Positions 51,845 through 61,143 of a stretch of 64,000 nt of DNA are shown in pieces. The first letter of the stretch is position 1, and every line of letters begins with the position of its first letter. The DNA is taken from the NCBI RefSeq assembly GCF_002153745.1, contig NZ_JOPL01000025.1:79231-143230 (forward strand), given 5' to 3'. A model generated the notes under the pieces. The model was not told where the DNA came from and made no database searches. It worked only from the letters and a program-made list of their open reading frames with translations. Position numbers and translations under genes: made by a program. The stretch is from Acetobacter sp. DsW_063. GTDB lineage: Bacteria; Pseudomonadota; Alphaproteobacteria; Acetobacterales; Acetobacteraceae.

Positions 51845-53734
51845 ATGTCGTCTTTCCGCCTTGTTCTTTCCCTGTCGAGCTGTCTCGTCCTGTCAGCGTT
51901 TTCCACCCGTGCGTCTGCAGCCCCGTCATGGCCGAGTGACGAAGGGCGTGGATCCTGCCGCGTGTCGAAGCAGATCGACGTTCCGGTGAAAATGCGTGAC
52001 GGTGCGATCCTGCGCGCCGATGTGTACACGCCGGATACGAAGGAAAAAGTTCCGGTGCTGCTGATGCGCACGCAGTATGGCAAAAGCGCGGCCCAGATAC
52101 AGCCGTCCCGTTACCAGAGCCCGGACTGGTTCGCGTCGCATTGCTACATCGTCGCGATTCAGGACATTCGCGGTCAGGGAAAATCGGGCGGCGTGTTTTA
52201 CGAATACCGCTACGACCGTGACGACGGTTACGACACGGTGCAGTGGGCTGCCACGCTTCCCGGTGCGGATGGGCAGGTCGCGATGTATGGCTCGTCCTAT
52301 GTCGGGGCGACGCAATGGCTCGCGGCGACCGCATCCCCTCCGGCCCTGAAGGCGATAATTCCGTCAAACACTGGCGACGATTATTACGACGGCTGGAGCT
52401 ATGAAGACGGCGCCTTCCGTCTGGCGTTTATAGAACCATGGATGCTTGAGACCATCGCCTCGTCGGCCGCCGCCAATCGCGGGGACGAGGCGCTGTCGAA
52501 GCAGTTGTTCGCCGATGGAAAGAACGCTTCCATCTGGTTGCCTTATACGCCTTATTCCAAATTTCCCCCGCTGCATCCCGAAGACTCGAAGGTCGCGCCT
52601 TACTTCTACGATACGCTCGCTCACCCCTCGCGCGATGGCTTTTGGGAGGCGTTTCAGATCCGGACGCATTACGATCGCGTCAAGGTGCCTGTGCTTGCTT
52701 TCGACGGGTGGTATGATTCTTTCCTCAACGGCGCTGTCAATAATTTCAACGGTATGCGCACGGGCGGCGGGTCCGCAGAGGCTCGTGCTCATCAACGCCT
52801 GATTATCGGACCGTGGGAGCATATCGGGTGGGGCAGGCCGGATGCGATTGTCAGTCCGCGCCTGAAAGACATCGGCCCTGTTGCAAACAGCCCGGTCAAC
52901 GCGTTGACGGTCCAATTCATGGATCACGTCCTGAAAGGTAAGGAAAACGGGTTCGCTGACGGCCCACGCGTCGATTATTTCACTATGGGAGAAAATCGCT
53001 GGCACGTGGCGCAATCGTTTCCGATCGAAGGCGCCCGGTACGTCCCGTGGTATCTGGGGAGCGCCGGTCGCGCCAATTCGTCGATGGGAGACGGCGTCCT
53101 GACGCAACAGTTCTCGAAACAGGGCTCCAGTTCCGACCAGTTTGTCTACGACCCGTCAAACCCTGTACCAAGCGCCGGGGGGCATTCATGCTGTTCGTGG
53201 ACCTCCGGCCCGCAGGGGCAGTTCGATCAATCGCCCGTGGAGCAACGACCAGACGTGCTTGTCTACACCAGCGCACCGCTCAAGAGCCCCGTTAACGTCA
53301 CCGGGCCAGTCACGGTCGATCTCTTTGCGGCGACCGACGCGAAAGATACGGATTTTACGGCGAAGCTCGTCGACGTGGCGCCGGACGGTCGGGCTATCAA
53401 CCTCAATAACGGCATCATTCGCGCCAGATATCGGGAGTCCCTCAGTAATCCTGTCCCTATTATTCCAGGAAAGGTCTACGAATATCGCATCAAGGTCTGG
53501 CCGACTTCCAATCTGTTCCAGACGGGGCACCGGATTCGCCTTGAAATTTCTTCGAGCGATTATCCGCAGTTCGCGCCGAATCCCAATACTGGAGAAACTC
53601 TGGGCGACGCGCATGGCGCAGTTCGCGCCAACCAGACGATCTGGCACGATGCGACTCATCAATCCTCAGTGGTGCTTCCGATCCTCTCAGAGGCGGTTGC
53701 GGGTGAAGGATACGATCATCCTCCGCAGAACTAG
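51845..53734 (+). CDS. Second CocE/NonD (amino-acid ester hydrolase-like) hydrolase
   Basis: 629 residues with a signal peptide (MSSFRLVLSLSSCLVLSAFSTRASAA). Hydrolase domain: VPVKMRDGAILRADVYTPDTKEKVPVLLMRTQYGK, VAIQDIRGQGKSGGVFYEYRYDRDDGYDTVQW, and nucleophile Ser151 in YGSSYVGATQW (GxSYxG). Asp in FDGWYDSFLNGAVNNF and His in IIGPWEHIGWGRP are probable triad members. The jelly-roll domain has VNVTGPVTVDLFAATDAKDTDFTAKLVDVAPDG. It is probably periplasmic and translated with the upstream receptor. It is less like AEH than the 45737 enzyme and could be a cocaine-esterase-type esterase or dipeptidyl-peptidase. Confidence 0.85.
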   Translation: MSSFRLVLSLSSCLVLSAFSTRASAAPSWPSDEGRGSCRVSKQIDVPVKMRDGAILRADVYTPDTKEKVPVLLMRTQYGKSAAQIQPSRYQSPDWFASHCYIVAIQDIRGQGKSGGVFYEYRYDRDDGYDTVQWAATLPGADGQVAMYGSSYVGATQWLAATASPPALKAIIPSNTGDDYYDGWSYEDGAFRLAFIEPWMLETIASSAAANRGDEALSKQLFADGKNASIWLPYTPYSKFPPLHPEDSKVAPYFYDTLAHPSRDGFWEAFQIRTHYDRVKVPVLAFDGWYDSFLNGAVNNFNGMRTGGGSAEARAHQRLIIGPWEHIGWGRPDAIVSPRLKDIGPVANSPVNALTVQFMDHVLKGKENGFADGPRVDYFTMGENRWHVAQSFPIEGARYVPWYLGSAGRANSSMGDGVLTQQFSKQGSSSDQFVYDPSNPVPSAGGHSCCSWTSGPQGQFDQSPVEQRPDVLVYTSAPLKSPVNVTGPVTVDLFAATDAKDTDFTAKLVDVAPDGRAINLNNGIIRARYRESLSNPVPIIPGKVYEYRIKVWPTSNLFQTGHRIRLEISSSDYPQFAPNPNTGETLGDAHGAVRANQTIWHDATHQSSVVLPILSEAVAGEGYDHPPQN

Positions 53735-53790
53735 AGCGAATTCTGTTCAAGCGGGCTCATTTGAACGGGTGAATATGCTTTAGGCGCTTA

Positions 53791-53897
53791 TACCGTTTGC
53801 AAACACGGTAACTTACAGGGCGTTCCCACCGGCTGTTTTATGCGAAGCCTGTCGCAAGGTGTGGACGATGCGACGCAGTCGATCCGGGGTGCGTCGC
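53791..53897. terminator. Two hairpins between convergent hydrolase and monooxygenase genes
   Basis: TACCGT-N8-ACGGTA (53791-53810, loop ttgcaaac itself symmetrical) and GCGACGCA-N12-TGCGTCGC (53870-53897). Neither has a convincing T-run on the plus strand. They lie where terminators for both convergent transcripts are expected. Confidence 0.45.
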
Positions 53898-53920
53898 CTT
53901 GTCGAGAAGATCCAGCGGTT

Positions 53921-55072
53921 TCAGGTTTTATCAGGAAAGAGATATTTGCGGGAGCTCAACAGAATCTGCCAGAGAACCCGGCGCCCCCACAGTGAAAGAC
54001 GCGTCGACGGGACGAACAATTGAGACCGCAGAGCGACGAACCTCTGATGTTTGCGGACGAATGGGCGCAGTTCCGCTTCGAAAGCCCCTAGGGCGGCGTT
54101 GACATCGCCGTTGCAGGATTTGAACGCTTCTCCCAACGCCTGACCACCGATCATGCCAGCCGAAGCGCCCATGCCGGAATATAGGGTCAGGCACCATGCC
54201 GAATCTCCCAGCAGGAGAACGCGCCCTTTCGACCAGCGTGGCATTTTGACCATCTGAACGGAATCGAACAGGAAGTCATCCGTCGCAGCGAGGTCCTCCA
54301 GCGCTCTCGAAACAATTCCGTCGACGTCCAGATCGACGAAGATCTGTCGCAGAGTTGTAAGGGGATCCTTCTTCGATGCTGCGTTCGGGTTTTTGGTCCG
54401 ATAAGAAAAGAGAGCAGTGGAAGGACGCCCTTCGAGGGGAAAAACGGTCAGGGTTCTTCGCGTATCAGCCAGCATGAGACCGTCCCCGTCCTTGAACCCC
54501 TGGACGGGGCGGCGCAGTGGAAAGGCGCACAGCATTGTTCCGAGGGAGTGAAAGAACGCCTCGTCCGGCCCGAAGACCAGTCTGCGCACGGTAGAGCGAA
54601 CGCCGTCCGCACCGATGACGAGGTCGTAAGATTCCGTCGTCTCCTGACCGTCGTCAGAACGCAGGGTGACCTGCGCCTGTGTGTTTCCAGTTACGATCGC
54701 CAGCGGGACCGTGCCGAACCGCACCTCGACCTTTCCCTCGACACCGCGCCAGAGGGCCTCTTCGACATCTCCCCGGAGTACAGCGATGGGCGCGTTCGTC
54801 TCCCGGGTGAGGTCGGCGATCCGCCTGCGGCTGCCATCCTGACGAACATCCCAGAATCGAACGTTCTCAGGCGTCCGCTTCTCCATGATGTCGAGCACAC
54901 CCAGAGCGGCTGCCGCGTTCTTGCCCTCATCTCGAAGGCCGATGAAATAGCCGCCTTTTCGTCGCTCTGGCGCACGCTCGACTATGACGGGCGTCCAGCT
55001 TTGGCGTTTCAAGGCGATGGCCGCGGACATACCGGAAATCCCCAGACCTACGATCAGCGCACGTTGTGTCAT
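53921..55072 (-). CDS. FAD-dependent aromatic-type monooxygenase
   Basis: 383 residues from ATG 55072 (MTQRALIVGLGISGMSAAIAL); the longer frame to 55150 runs into operator repeats. Class A flavin monooxygenase features are the N-terminal FAD fold GLGISGMS with the acidic VIVERAPERR strand, the DG motif YDLVIGADGVRSTVRRLVFG, and the GD motif VLLLGDSAWCLTLYSGMGASAGMIGGQALGEAF. It should hydroxylate an aromatic, polyketide or xenobiotic substrate with NAD(P)H and oxygen. It is divergent from a TetR gene, like TetX-type or antibiotic-modifying oxygenases. Substrate unknown. Confidence 0.88.
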   Translation of the reverse strand: MTQRALIVGLGISGMSAAIALKRQSWTPVIVERAPERRKGGYFIGLRDEGKNAAAALGVLDIMEKRTPENVRFWDVRQDGSRRRIADLTRETNAPIAVLRGDVEEALWRGVEGKVEVRFGTVPLAIVTGNTQAQVTLRSDDGQETTESYDLVIGADGVRSTVRRLVFGPDEAFFHSLGTMLCAFPLRRPVQGFKDGDGLMLADTRRTLTVFPLEGRPSTALFSYRTKNPNAASKKDPLTTLRQIFVDLDVDGIVSRALEDLAATDDFLFDSVQMVKMPRWSKGRVLLLGDSAWCLTLYSGMGASAGMIGGQALGEAFKSCNGDVNAALGAFEAELRPFVRKHQRFVALRSQLFVPSTRLSLWGRRVLWQILLSSRKYLFPDKT

Positions 55073-55107
55073 ATACCCGCATATCCAGTGAGAGTGCTGC
55101 GTTGATT

Positions 55108-55161
55108 TGAACGTTGCATAGATTGATGAGGGCATCAATCTGAACGTCATTTAGATTGATG
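55108..55161. promoter_or_regulatory. Operator repeats of the TetR/monooxygenase pair
   Basis: A 21-bp direct repeat (TGAACGT-N4-TAGATTGATG) occurs at 55108-55128 and 55141-55161, 33 bp apart. Between and within the copies is a perfect inverted repeat AGATTGATG-AGGG-CATCAATCT (55120-55141). The block fills most of the gap between the two start codons, as expected for TetR autoregulation and repression of the oxygenase. Confidence 0.8.
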
Positions 55162-55174
55162 CTAAGGGGGTGGC

Positions 55175-55801
55175 ATGGGTGCAACGGAGCGTGACAGCTA
55201 TCATCATGGCGACCTGAGAGCCGCGCTGATCGAGGCGTCTGAATCGATTATTCGGGAAGAAGGCGTCGAGGGATTTACGCTTAGAAAAGCCGCGAAACGC
55301 GCGGGCGTATCTCCGGGCGCTCCCTCTCATCATTTCAAAGGGACGAGAGGTCTGCTGACCGCCGTCGCCATCCGGGCGTTTGAACGACTTGGCGCGGAAC
55401 TGGCGATCTTGCCGGCTTCCGGCGTTCCTGCTCGGAATTTACGTGTGCAAGCGGAAGGCTACGTGACATTCGCCGCGCGAAATCCCGGATTGTTCCGCCT
55501 GATTTGTCGTGTCGATCTCATCGACTGTCAGGATCAAGACTTCAGGGAAGCGTCCTTCAGCGCCTTGGCGCATTACAGAAATGCGGCAGCGGCTTACTTC
55601 GGGGAGGATCCTCCGGACCGCGCCGCACGTATCTTCCGTCCTTATCTGGCGAGCGCATTCGCGACAGCGCACGGACTGGCTCACATGATTCTGGAGGGAC
55701 GACCCGCGCTCCTGTTTGATACGCCGGATCCTGCCAGAACATTTATCGAGACGACGCTGCCGTCAGTCTTGTTGGCCACGTGGCCAGATCGACATTGTTA
55801 G
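55175..55801 (+). CDS. TetR-family regulator
   Basis: 208 residues. HTH: RDSYHHGDLRAALIEASESIIREEGVEGFTLRKAAKRAGVSPGAPSHHFKGTRGLLTAVAIRAF, the YHHGDL-type TetR_N subgroup. The C-terminal TetR_C domain has YVTFAARNPGLFRLICR and YLASAFATAHGLAHMILEGRPALLF. ATG 55175 follows a GGGGG run. It probably represses the divergent monooxygenase until its substrate binds. Inducer unknown. Confidence 0.9.
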   Translation: MGATERDSYHHGDLRAALIEASESIIREEGVEGFTLRKAAKRAGVSPGAPSHHFKGTRGLLTAVAIRAFERLGAELAILPASGVPARNLRVQAEGYVTFAARNPGLFRLICRVDLIDCQDQDFREASFSALAHYRNAAAAYFGEDPPDRAARIFRPYLASAFATAHGLAHMILEGRPALLFDTPDPARTFIETTLPSVLLATWPDRHC

Positions 55802-56009
55802 GCGCGACATTCTGCATGCGAAGAAGAAATTTTTGCGTCGAATAAGAAGATTCTGAATGTTTGATACATTCCCGACGCGAGCGGGATACGTGCTATTTAT
55901 AAAACTTGTAAAAAATTAAAAATCCGGATGAAATCCCGATACGAAAATCCTGACTCCATGAAGTTATTTTCGAATCATGTAATTTGAAAAATATTATTGG
56001 AGACAGTAA
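55802..56009. other. A/T-rich intergenic patch
   Basis: About 208 bp, unusually A/T-rich for this genome in its second half (tttataaaacttgtaaaaaattaaaaat and similar). No gene is supported. It separates convergent tetR and ccmB genes and could be a remnant of acquired DNA or simply unselected spacer. Confidence 0.4.
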
Positions 56010-56037
56010 CCCGTTCAAACATTCTCGGCTGAACGGG
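56010..56037. terminator. Terminator between tetR and ccmB
   Basis: CCCGTTCA-N12-TGAACGGG, a perfect 8-bp stem, followed on the plus strand by aaatgttttt. It lies 24 bp from the ccmB stop and may serve both convergent transcripts. Confidence 0.65.
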
Positions 56038-56061
56038 AAATGTTTTTCGGAAGAGCGCGGA

Positions 56062-56730
56062 TCACTCCGCTGCCGCGCGCAGCCCGGCTCCGGCGGCAAG
56101 AGGAGCCAGCGGCAGAGCCCCGGCGAAAAACGCCAGTAACAACTCCAGATCGGGCGCGAACGGTAGCCCCGTTCGCGCCGCGTCGATCGCCGCCGCCCCG
56201 AAGATCAGACCTGGCGTCGCCAGCGGCAATACCAGTAGCGGAAGAAGCACTCCGCCGCGCCGCGCGCCCAGCACGATCGCCGCCGCCATACCACCCAGCA
56301 GCGAGAGAATCAGGGTTCCCGGCAGCAGCCCCGCCAACAGCACAGGCAGGGTTGCGAAGGGCAGGCCGAGCATGACGGCCAACGGCATTGCGGCGATCAA
56401 CAGCGGCAGCCCCGTCGTCAGCCAGTGCGCCGTCATCTTGGCCAGTGCGACCAGAGACGGCGGCAGGCCCAGCAATAGCAACTGGTCGAGCGACCCGTCC
56501 TCCAGTTCCGCGCCGAAGAGGCGGTCGAGCGGCAGCAACGCCGCCAACAGGGCGCACACCCAGATCACTCCCGGAGCCATGCGACGCAGCAACTCGGGGG
56601 AGGGGCCAAGCGCCAACGGAAATAAAGCGCCCGCAAGAATGAAGAACAGCACCGCGCCCAGCGTGTCCGCGCCGTGCCGCAGAGCCAGGCGCAGGTCGCG
56701 CGCCACGATGGCCCGGAACGTCGCGATCAT
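56062..56730 (-). CDS. ccmB: Heme exporter permease CcmB
   Basis: 222 residues, six membrane segments. Starts MIATFRAIVARDLRLALRHGADTLGAVLFFILAGALFPLALGPSPELLRRMAPGVIWVCALLAALLPLDRLFGAELEDGSLDQLLLLGLPPSLVALAKMTAHWL, the conserved CcmB opening. It forms the inner-membrane part of the CcmAB complex, which drives release of holo-CcmE during cytochrome c maturation. ATGA overlap with ccmA. The C-terminal tail has RAAAE and no extra domain. ccmC and ccmD are not in the window. Confidence 0.93.
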   Translation of the reverse strand: MIATFRAIVARDLRLALRHGADTLGAVLFFILAGALFPLALGPSPELLRRMAPGVIWVCALLAALLPLDRLFGAELEDGSLDQLLLLGLPPSLVALAKMTAHWLTTGLPLLIAAMPLAVMLGLPFATLPVLLAGLLPGTLILSLLGGMAAAIVLGARRGGVLLPLLVLPLATPGLIFGAAAIDAARTGLPFAPDLELLLAFFAGALPLAPLAAGAGLRAAAE

Positions 56731-57365
56731 GCCCAGCCCCCAGCGCCCCAGGCGTCGCCGGTAGCAGCCTCAAGCGGGGCGCCGGGCAACGCCAGAACGT
56801 CCGCGTCCGGCAGGGGCAACGGTACATGTGTCGTCGCGATCACCATACCGCCCGCGCGTCTGTGCGTCTCCAGCGCGTCGCCGAGTCGTTCGACCGCGCG
56901 GGCGTCGAGCCCGAGGCTGGGTTCGTCAAGCAACCACAGCGCTGCGTCCGCCAGCACGACGCGGGCCAGCGCGGCGCGTCGTTTCTGTCCTGCGGAGAGC
57001 AGGCGTACAGGCAGTTCTCTCAGCTCCAGCAGGTCGAATGCTTCCAGTGCAGGGATGAGCGGACGGCCGCGCGCGAACAGGGCAAGGTTCTCCGTCAGGG
57101 TCAGGCCCGGTTTCAGGGCCTCCTGATGGCCGAGATAGGCGATATGCCGGGCGTGCATGCTTCGGTCTTCGAAGGCGTCCGTCCCATGCCAGAGGATCTG
57201 CCCGGAATCTGGTTTCCGCAGCCCTGCCAGCACGCGAAGAAGGGTGGATTTCCCGGCGCCGTTCGGCCCGGTCAGCAGCAGCGCGCCCCCGGCTTCCATC
57301 GCGAGGGAGACGCCGTCGAGCACCAGTCTTTCGCCGCGAAAGACCGAAATCTCCTCGACGCGCAA
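56727..57365 (-). CDS. ccmA: Heme exporter ATP-binding protein CcmA
   Basis: 212 residues. ABC motifs: Walker A LTGPNGAGKSTLLRVLAGL, Q-loop IAYLGHQEALKPGLTLTENLALFARG (typical of CcmA), signature LSAGQKRRAALARVV, Walker B LWLLDEPSLGLDA and switch HVPLPL after ATTH. It hydrolyses ATP with CcmB in cytochrome c biogenesis. It is the first gene of a two-gene unit that diverges from acnA. Confidence 0.94.
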   Translation of the reverse strand: MRVEEISVFRGERLVLDGVSLAMEAGGALLLTGPNGAGKSTLLRVLAGLRKPDSGQILWHGTDAFEDRSMHARHIAYLGHQEALKPGLTLTENLALFARGRPLIPALEAFDLLELRELPVRLLSAGQKRRAALARVVLADAALWLLDEPSLGLDARAVERLGDALETHRRAGGMVIATTHVPLPLPDADVLALPGAPLEAATGDAWGAGGWA

Positions 57366-57626
57366 TGGCCGGGAGGACTCCAGCTTAGAAATCGGACCGA
57401 TCCCCTATTTGTGACCGTGCGCCGACCCTGTTTGGCGGCTGCTCGCGTTCTCGTGGTCGCCGCCGCGCTTGTGTCGGAGGCGGCTCCCGGTATGTTCTAG
57501 CGCCGATCGTAGATCAAGCCGGCGGCCCCTTTGGACGGGGCCAAAAGCGGCCTCGTGGAAGCGCGGGGCGGTCTTGGCCGGTTTCGACATGCCAGCGGGA
57601 TGCTGTTGTCGCGGAGGGAAGTTTAC

Positions 57627-60323
57627 ATGAAGTCGGTTGGGCACGATTCGCTGAAAACCGGGCGCGAGCTCAAGGTTGATGGCAAGACCTATCACTATTT
57701 CTCGATCCCCGAGGCCGAGAAGACCATTGGCGACGTCAGCCGCCTGCCGGTCAGCCTCAAGGTGCTGCTCGAGAACGTTCTGCGTTTTGAAGACGCGCGC
57801 TCCTACACGCAGGACGACGCCAAGGCGATCGCCGGCTGGCTGCCCGCAGGCAGCAGCACGAAGGAAGTGCCCTTCAAACCGTCTCGCATCCTGATGCAGG
57901 ACTTCACCGGCGTCCCCGGCGTCGTCGATCTGGCCGCCATGCGCGACGGCATCGTCGACCTGAAAGGCGACCCAGAGAAGGTGAACCCGCTGGTTCCGGT
58001 GAACCTGGTCATCGATCACTCCGTCATGGTCGACGTCTACGGCACCAAGGACGCGCTGCAGAAGAACATCACCATCGAGTTCGACCGCAACGGAGAGCGT
58101 TACGCCTTCCTGCGCTGGGGTCAGGAAGCGTTCAAGAACTTCTCGGTCGTTCCGCCTGACACCGGCATCTGCCACCAGGTCAATCTGGAATACATCGCGC
58201 AGGTCGCATGGACCGCGGAAGTCGGCGGCAAGGAATACGTCTACCCCGACACGCTGTTCGGCACGGACTCCCACACGACCATGGTCAACGGTCTGGGCGT
58301 GCTCGGCTGGGGCGTGGGCGGCATCGAAGCTGAAGCGGCCATGCTGGGTCAGCCGATCGCGATGCTCATCCCCGACGTCATCGGTTTCAAGCTGACCGGC
58401 AAGCTGCCGGAGGGCGCGACGGCGACCGACCTCGTGCTGACCGTCACGCAGATGCTCCGCAAGAAGGGCGTCGTCGGCAAGTTCGTTGAATTCTTTGGTC
58501 CGGCCCTCGACCACCTGCCGGTCGCCGACCGCGCCACCATCGCCAACATGGCCCCGGAATACGGCGCGACCTGCGGCTTCTTCCCGGTCGACAAACTGAC
58601 CCTCGACTACCTGCACGAGACGGGCCGCGACGCGCACCGTCTGAAGTTGGTTGAGGAATACTATCGCGCGCAGGGCATGTTCCGCACGCCGGAGATGGCC
58701 GATCCGGTCTTCACCGACACGCTCGAACTCGATCTGTCCTCGGTCGTCCCGTCGATCTCCGGCCCGAAGCGTCCGCAGGACCGCGTCGTGCTGACCGACG
58801 CCACCTCGGCGTTCGAGAAAGAACTGACGGCTGGCCTCGGCGTCCCCGCGAACGACATCGACAAGAAGGCGTCGGTCGCTGGCACGAACTACGAGATCGG
58901 CCACGGCGACGTCGTGATCGCCGCCATCACGTCTTGCACCAACACCTCGAACCCCGCCGTGCTGATCGCCGCTGGTCTCGTGGCCCGCAAGGCCCGCGCC
59001 CTCGGCCTGACGCCGAAGCCTTGGGTCAAGACGTCGCTGGCTCCCGGATCGCAGGTCGTCACTGACTACCTGAACCGCGCCAACCTGACCGAAGACCTCG
59101 ACGCGATGGGCTTCAACACGGTCGGCTATGGCTGCACCACCTGCATCGGCAACTCGGGCCCGATCGCCGACAACATTGTCGACGCCATCGAAGGCAACAA
59201 GCTGGTCGCGGTGTCGGTTCTGTCTGGCAACCGTAACTTCGAAGGCCGCATTTCCCCGAATGTGCGTGCGAACTACCTCGCCAGCCCGCCGCTGGTTGTT
59301 GCGTACTCGCTGCTCGGCACGATGCGTCAGGACATCACGACGGCTCAGATCGGCACGTCCAAGGACGGCAAGCCGGTCTACCTGAAGGACATCTGGCCCT
59401 CGAACAAGGAAATCGCGGACCTGATGGGCTCCGCCATCACCCGCGAGCAGTTCATCGAGCGTTACGCGAAGGCGTCGATCGGTCCGCAGGAATGGCAGGA
59501 CCTGAAGGTCGCGACCGGTTCGCAGACCTACGCATGGGACGGCAAGTCCACCTATGTTCAAGATCCGCCGTACTTCAAGGACATGGGCGTCGAGCCCGCG
59601 GCTGGCGCTGGCGACGTCAAGGGCGCACGCGTCCTCGCGCTACTCGGCGACAACATCACGACCGACCACATCTCGCCGGCCGGTTCGATCAAGAAGGACT
59701 CGCCGGCTGGCAAGTACCTGATCGAGCATGGCGTCGAGCCGAAGGATTTCAACTCCTACGGATCGCGTCGTGGCAACGACCGGATCATGGTGCGCGGCAC
59801 GTTTGCGAACATCCGCATCAAGAACGAGATGCTTCCGGGCACCGAGGGTGGGCTGTCCAAGCACTTCCCCGACGGCAAGGAAGGCTTCATCTACGATGTG
59901 GCCATGCAGTACAAAGCCGAGGGCACGCCGCTTGTCGTGTTCGGCGGTAAGGAATACGGCATGGGCTCGTCGCGTGACTGGGCCGCGAAGGGCACGCTGC
60001 TTCTTGGCATCAAGGCGGTCATCGCCGAGAGCTTCGAGCGCATCCATCGCTCCAACCTCGTCGGCATGGGCGTTCTGCCCCTGCTGTTCAAGGAAGGCAC
60101 GACGCGCAAGACGCTCAACCTGAAGGGCGACGAGGTCATCGACATTATCGGACTGGAGACCATCACGCCGCGTATGGACGTGACGCTGGTGATCACCCGC
60201 GCCGACGGAACGAAGGACGAGGTTCCGCTGCTCTGCCGCATCGATACGCTGGACGAAGTCGAATACTACCGTCATGGTGGCATTCTTCAGTACGTTCTGC
60301 GCGGGATGCTTAAGGCTGCCTGA
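57627..60323 (+). CDS. acnA: Aconitate hydratase A
   Basis: 898 residues from ATG 57627, preceded by GGAGGG; the upstream in-frame extension to 57531 is unconserved. [4Fe-4S] ligands are Cys437 (ITSCTNTS), Cys503 and Cys506 ([11 protein letters not shown]), exactly the AcnA/IRP1 positions. Other motifs: [13 protein letters not shown] [68 protein letters not shown], and the swivel domain [20 protein letters not shown]. It interconverts citrate and isocitrate in the TCA cycle. An intrinsic terminator follows. Confidence 0.98.
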   Translation: MKSVGHDSLKTGRELKVDGKTYHYFSIPEAEKTIGDVSRLPVSLKVLLENVLRFEDARSYTQDDAKAIAGWLPAGSSTKEVPFKPSRILMQDFTGVPGVVDLAAMRDGIVDLKGDPEKVNPLVPVNLVIDHSVMVDVYGTKDALQKNITIEFDRNGERYAFLRWGQEAFKNFSVVPPDTGICHQVNLEYIAQVAWTAEVGGKEYVYPDTLFGTDSHTTMVNGLGVLGWGVGGIEAEAAMLGQPIAMLIPDVIGFKLTGKLPEGATATDLVLTVTQMLRKKGVVGKFVEFFGPALDHLPVADRATIANMAPEYGATCGFFPVDKLTLDYLHETGRDAHRLKLVEEYYRAQGMFRTPEMADPVFTDTLELDLSSVVPSISGPKRPQDRVVLTDATSAFEKELTAGLGVPANDIDKKASVAGTNYEIGHGDVVIAAITSCTNTSNPAVLIAAGLVARKARALGLTPKPWVKTSLAPGSQVVTDYLNRANLTEDLDAMGFNTVGYGCTTCIGNSGPIADNIVDAIEGNKLVAVSVLSGNRNFEGRISPNVRANYLASPPLVVAYSLLGTMRQDITTAQIGTSKDGKPVYLKDIWPSNKEIADLMGSAITREQFIERYAKASIGPQEWQDLKVATGSQTYAWDGKSTYVQDPPYFKDMGVEPAAGAGDVKGARVLALLGDNITTDHISPAGSIKKDSPAGKYLIEHGVEPKDFNSYGSRRGNDRIMVRGTFANIRIKNEMLPGTEGGLSKHFPDGKEGFIYDVAMQYKAEGTPLVVFGGKEYGMGSSRDWAAKGTLLLGIKAVIAESFERIHRSNLVGMGVLPLLFKEGTTRKTLNLKGDEVIDIIGLETITPRMDVTLVITRADGTKDEVPLLCRIDTLDEVEYYRHGGILQYVLRGMLKAA

Positions 60324-61143
60324 GGCCACATCGTTCTCTGACAACCAGGAAAACGCCGGCCCGGTATCCACCGGGCCGGCTTTTTCTGTTGAAACGGTCC
60401 TTCGGGCCGAATCGATCTGCAAGACGTTCGACGGCCACCGCGTGCTGCGCAATGTCTCGCTGACCGTCGAACGCGGCGAGCTTGTGTCGATCATCGGCCC
60501 TTCGGGCTGCGGTAAATCGACCTTTCTGCGCTGCCTGAATTTTCTTGAAATTCCCGACACCGGCGCAGTCACCATCGCCGACGACAGCATCCGCCGCGAC
60601 GGCGGTCCGTGGCGTTCGTCTGACGAGGCGCAGGCGCACCAGTTGCGCGCCCATGTCGGGATGGTTTTCCAGTCCTTCAACCTGTTTCCGCACCGCACCG
60701 TCCTCGACAACGTGATGTTGGCGCCGCAGGTGGTGAAGCATGTCGCAGCGTCGGTGATCGAGGCCGAGGCCCGGGACCTGTTGGCCAAGGTGGGGCTGGA
60801 GGCTGCGGCGTTGCGGTATCCCTCAACTCTTTCCGGCGGTCAGCAACAGCGCGCGGCGATCGCACGGGCGCTGGCGATGCGCCCCGACGTGATGCTGTAC
60901 GACGAACCGACATCCGCGCTCGATCCCCGGGTCGCGGAAGAGGTTCTGGAGGTCATGCGCGCGCTTGACCGCGAGGGGATGACGCAGATCGTCGTGACCC
61001 ACGACATGCGCTTCGCCCGCGCCGCCTCTGACCGCATCGTGTTCATGGAGGCCGGTGAGATCGTGGAGATCGGCGACCCGGACGAAATCTGCGTCAACGC
61101 ACGTGATCCACGCACCCGTGAGTTCCTCGGGGCGTCGCTGTGA
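60274..61143 (+). CDS. Polar amino-acid ABC transporter ATP-binding protein
   Basis: 289 residues from the only upstream start codon in frame (GTG 60274, inside acnA). The recognisable GlnQ-like protein begins about residue 40 ([24 protein letters not shown]), and no ATG/GTG/TTG occurs between the acnA terminator and that point, so the true start is unresolved. ABC motifs are intact: [78 protein letters not shown]. It energises the fused permease encoded next (GTGA overlap). Substrate probably a polar amino acid. Confidence 0.85.
   Translation: MVAFFSTFCAGCLRLPEATSFSDNQENAGPVSTGPAFSVETVLRAESICKTFDGHRVLRNVSLTVERGELVSIIGPSGCGKSTFLRCLNFLEIPDTGAVTIADDSIRRDGGPWRSSDEAQAHQLRAHVGMVFQSFNLFPHRTVLDNVMLAPQVVKHVAASVIEAEARDLLAKVGLEAAALRYPSTLSGGQQQRAAIARALAMRPDVMLYDEPTSALDPRVAEEVLEVMRALDREGMTQIVVTHDMRFARAASDRIVFMEAGEIVEIGDPDEICVNARDPRTREFLGASL
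60355..60385 (+). terminator. Intrinsic terminator of acnA
   Basis: GCCGGCCCGGT-ATCC-ACCGGGCCGGC, a perfect 11-bp stem with a 4-nt loop, then TTTTT, 31 bp after the acnA stop. It lies inside the 5' part of the open frame of the next ABC gene, which complicates that gene's start. Confidence 0.93.

Noticed and set aside
57417..57500. Short hydrophobic reading frame between ccmA and acnA
   Set aside because: It starts GTG and ends before acnA without a ribosome site; could be a leader peptide but nothing supports it.
57405..59561. 718-codon minus-strand frame opposite acnA
   Set aside because: Composition dominated by Val, Asp, Arg and Gly, no motifs; it mirrors the strongly biased codons of acnA.
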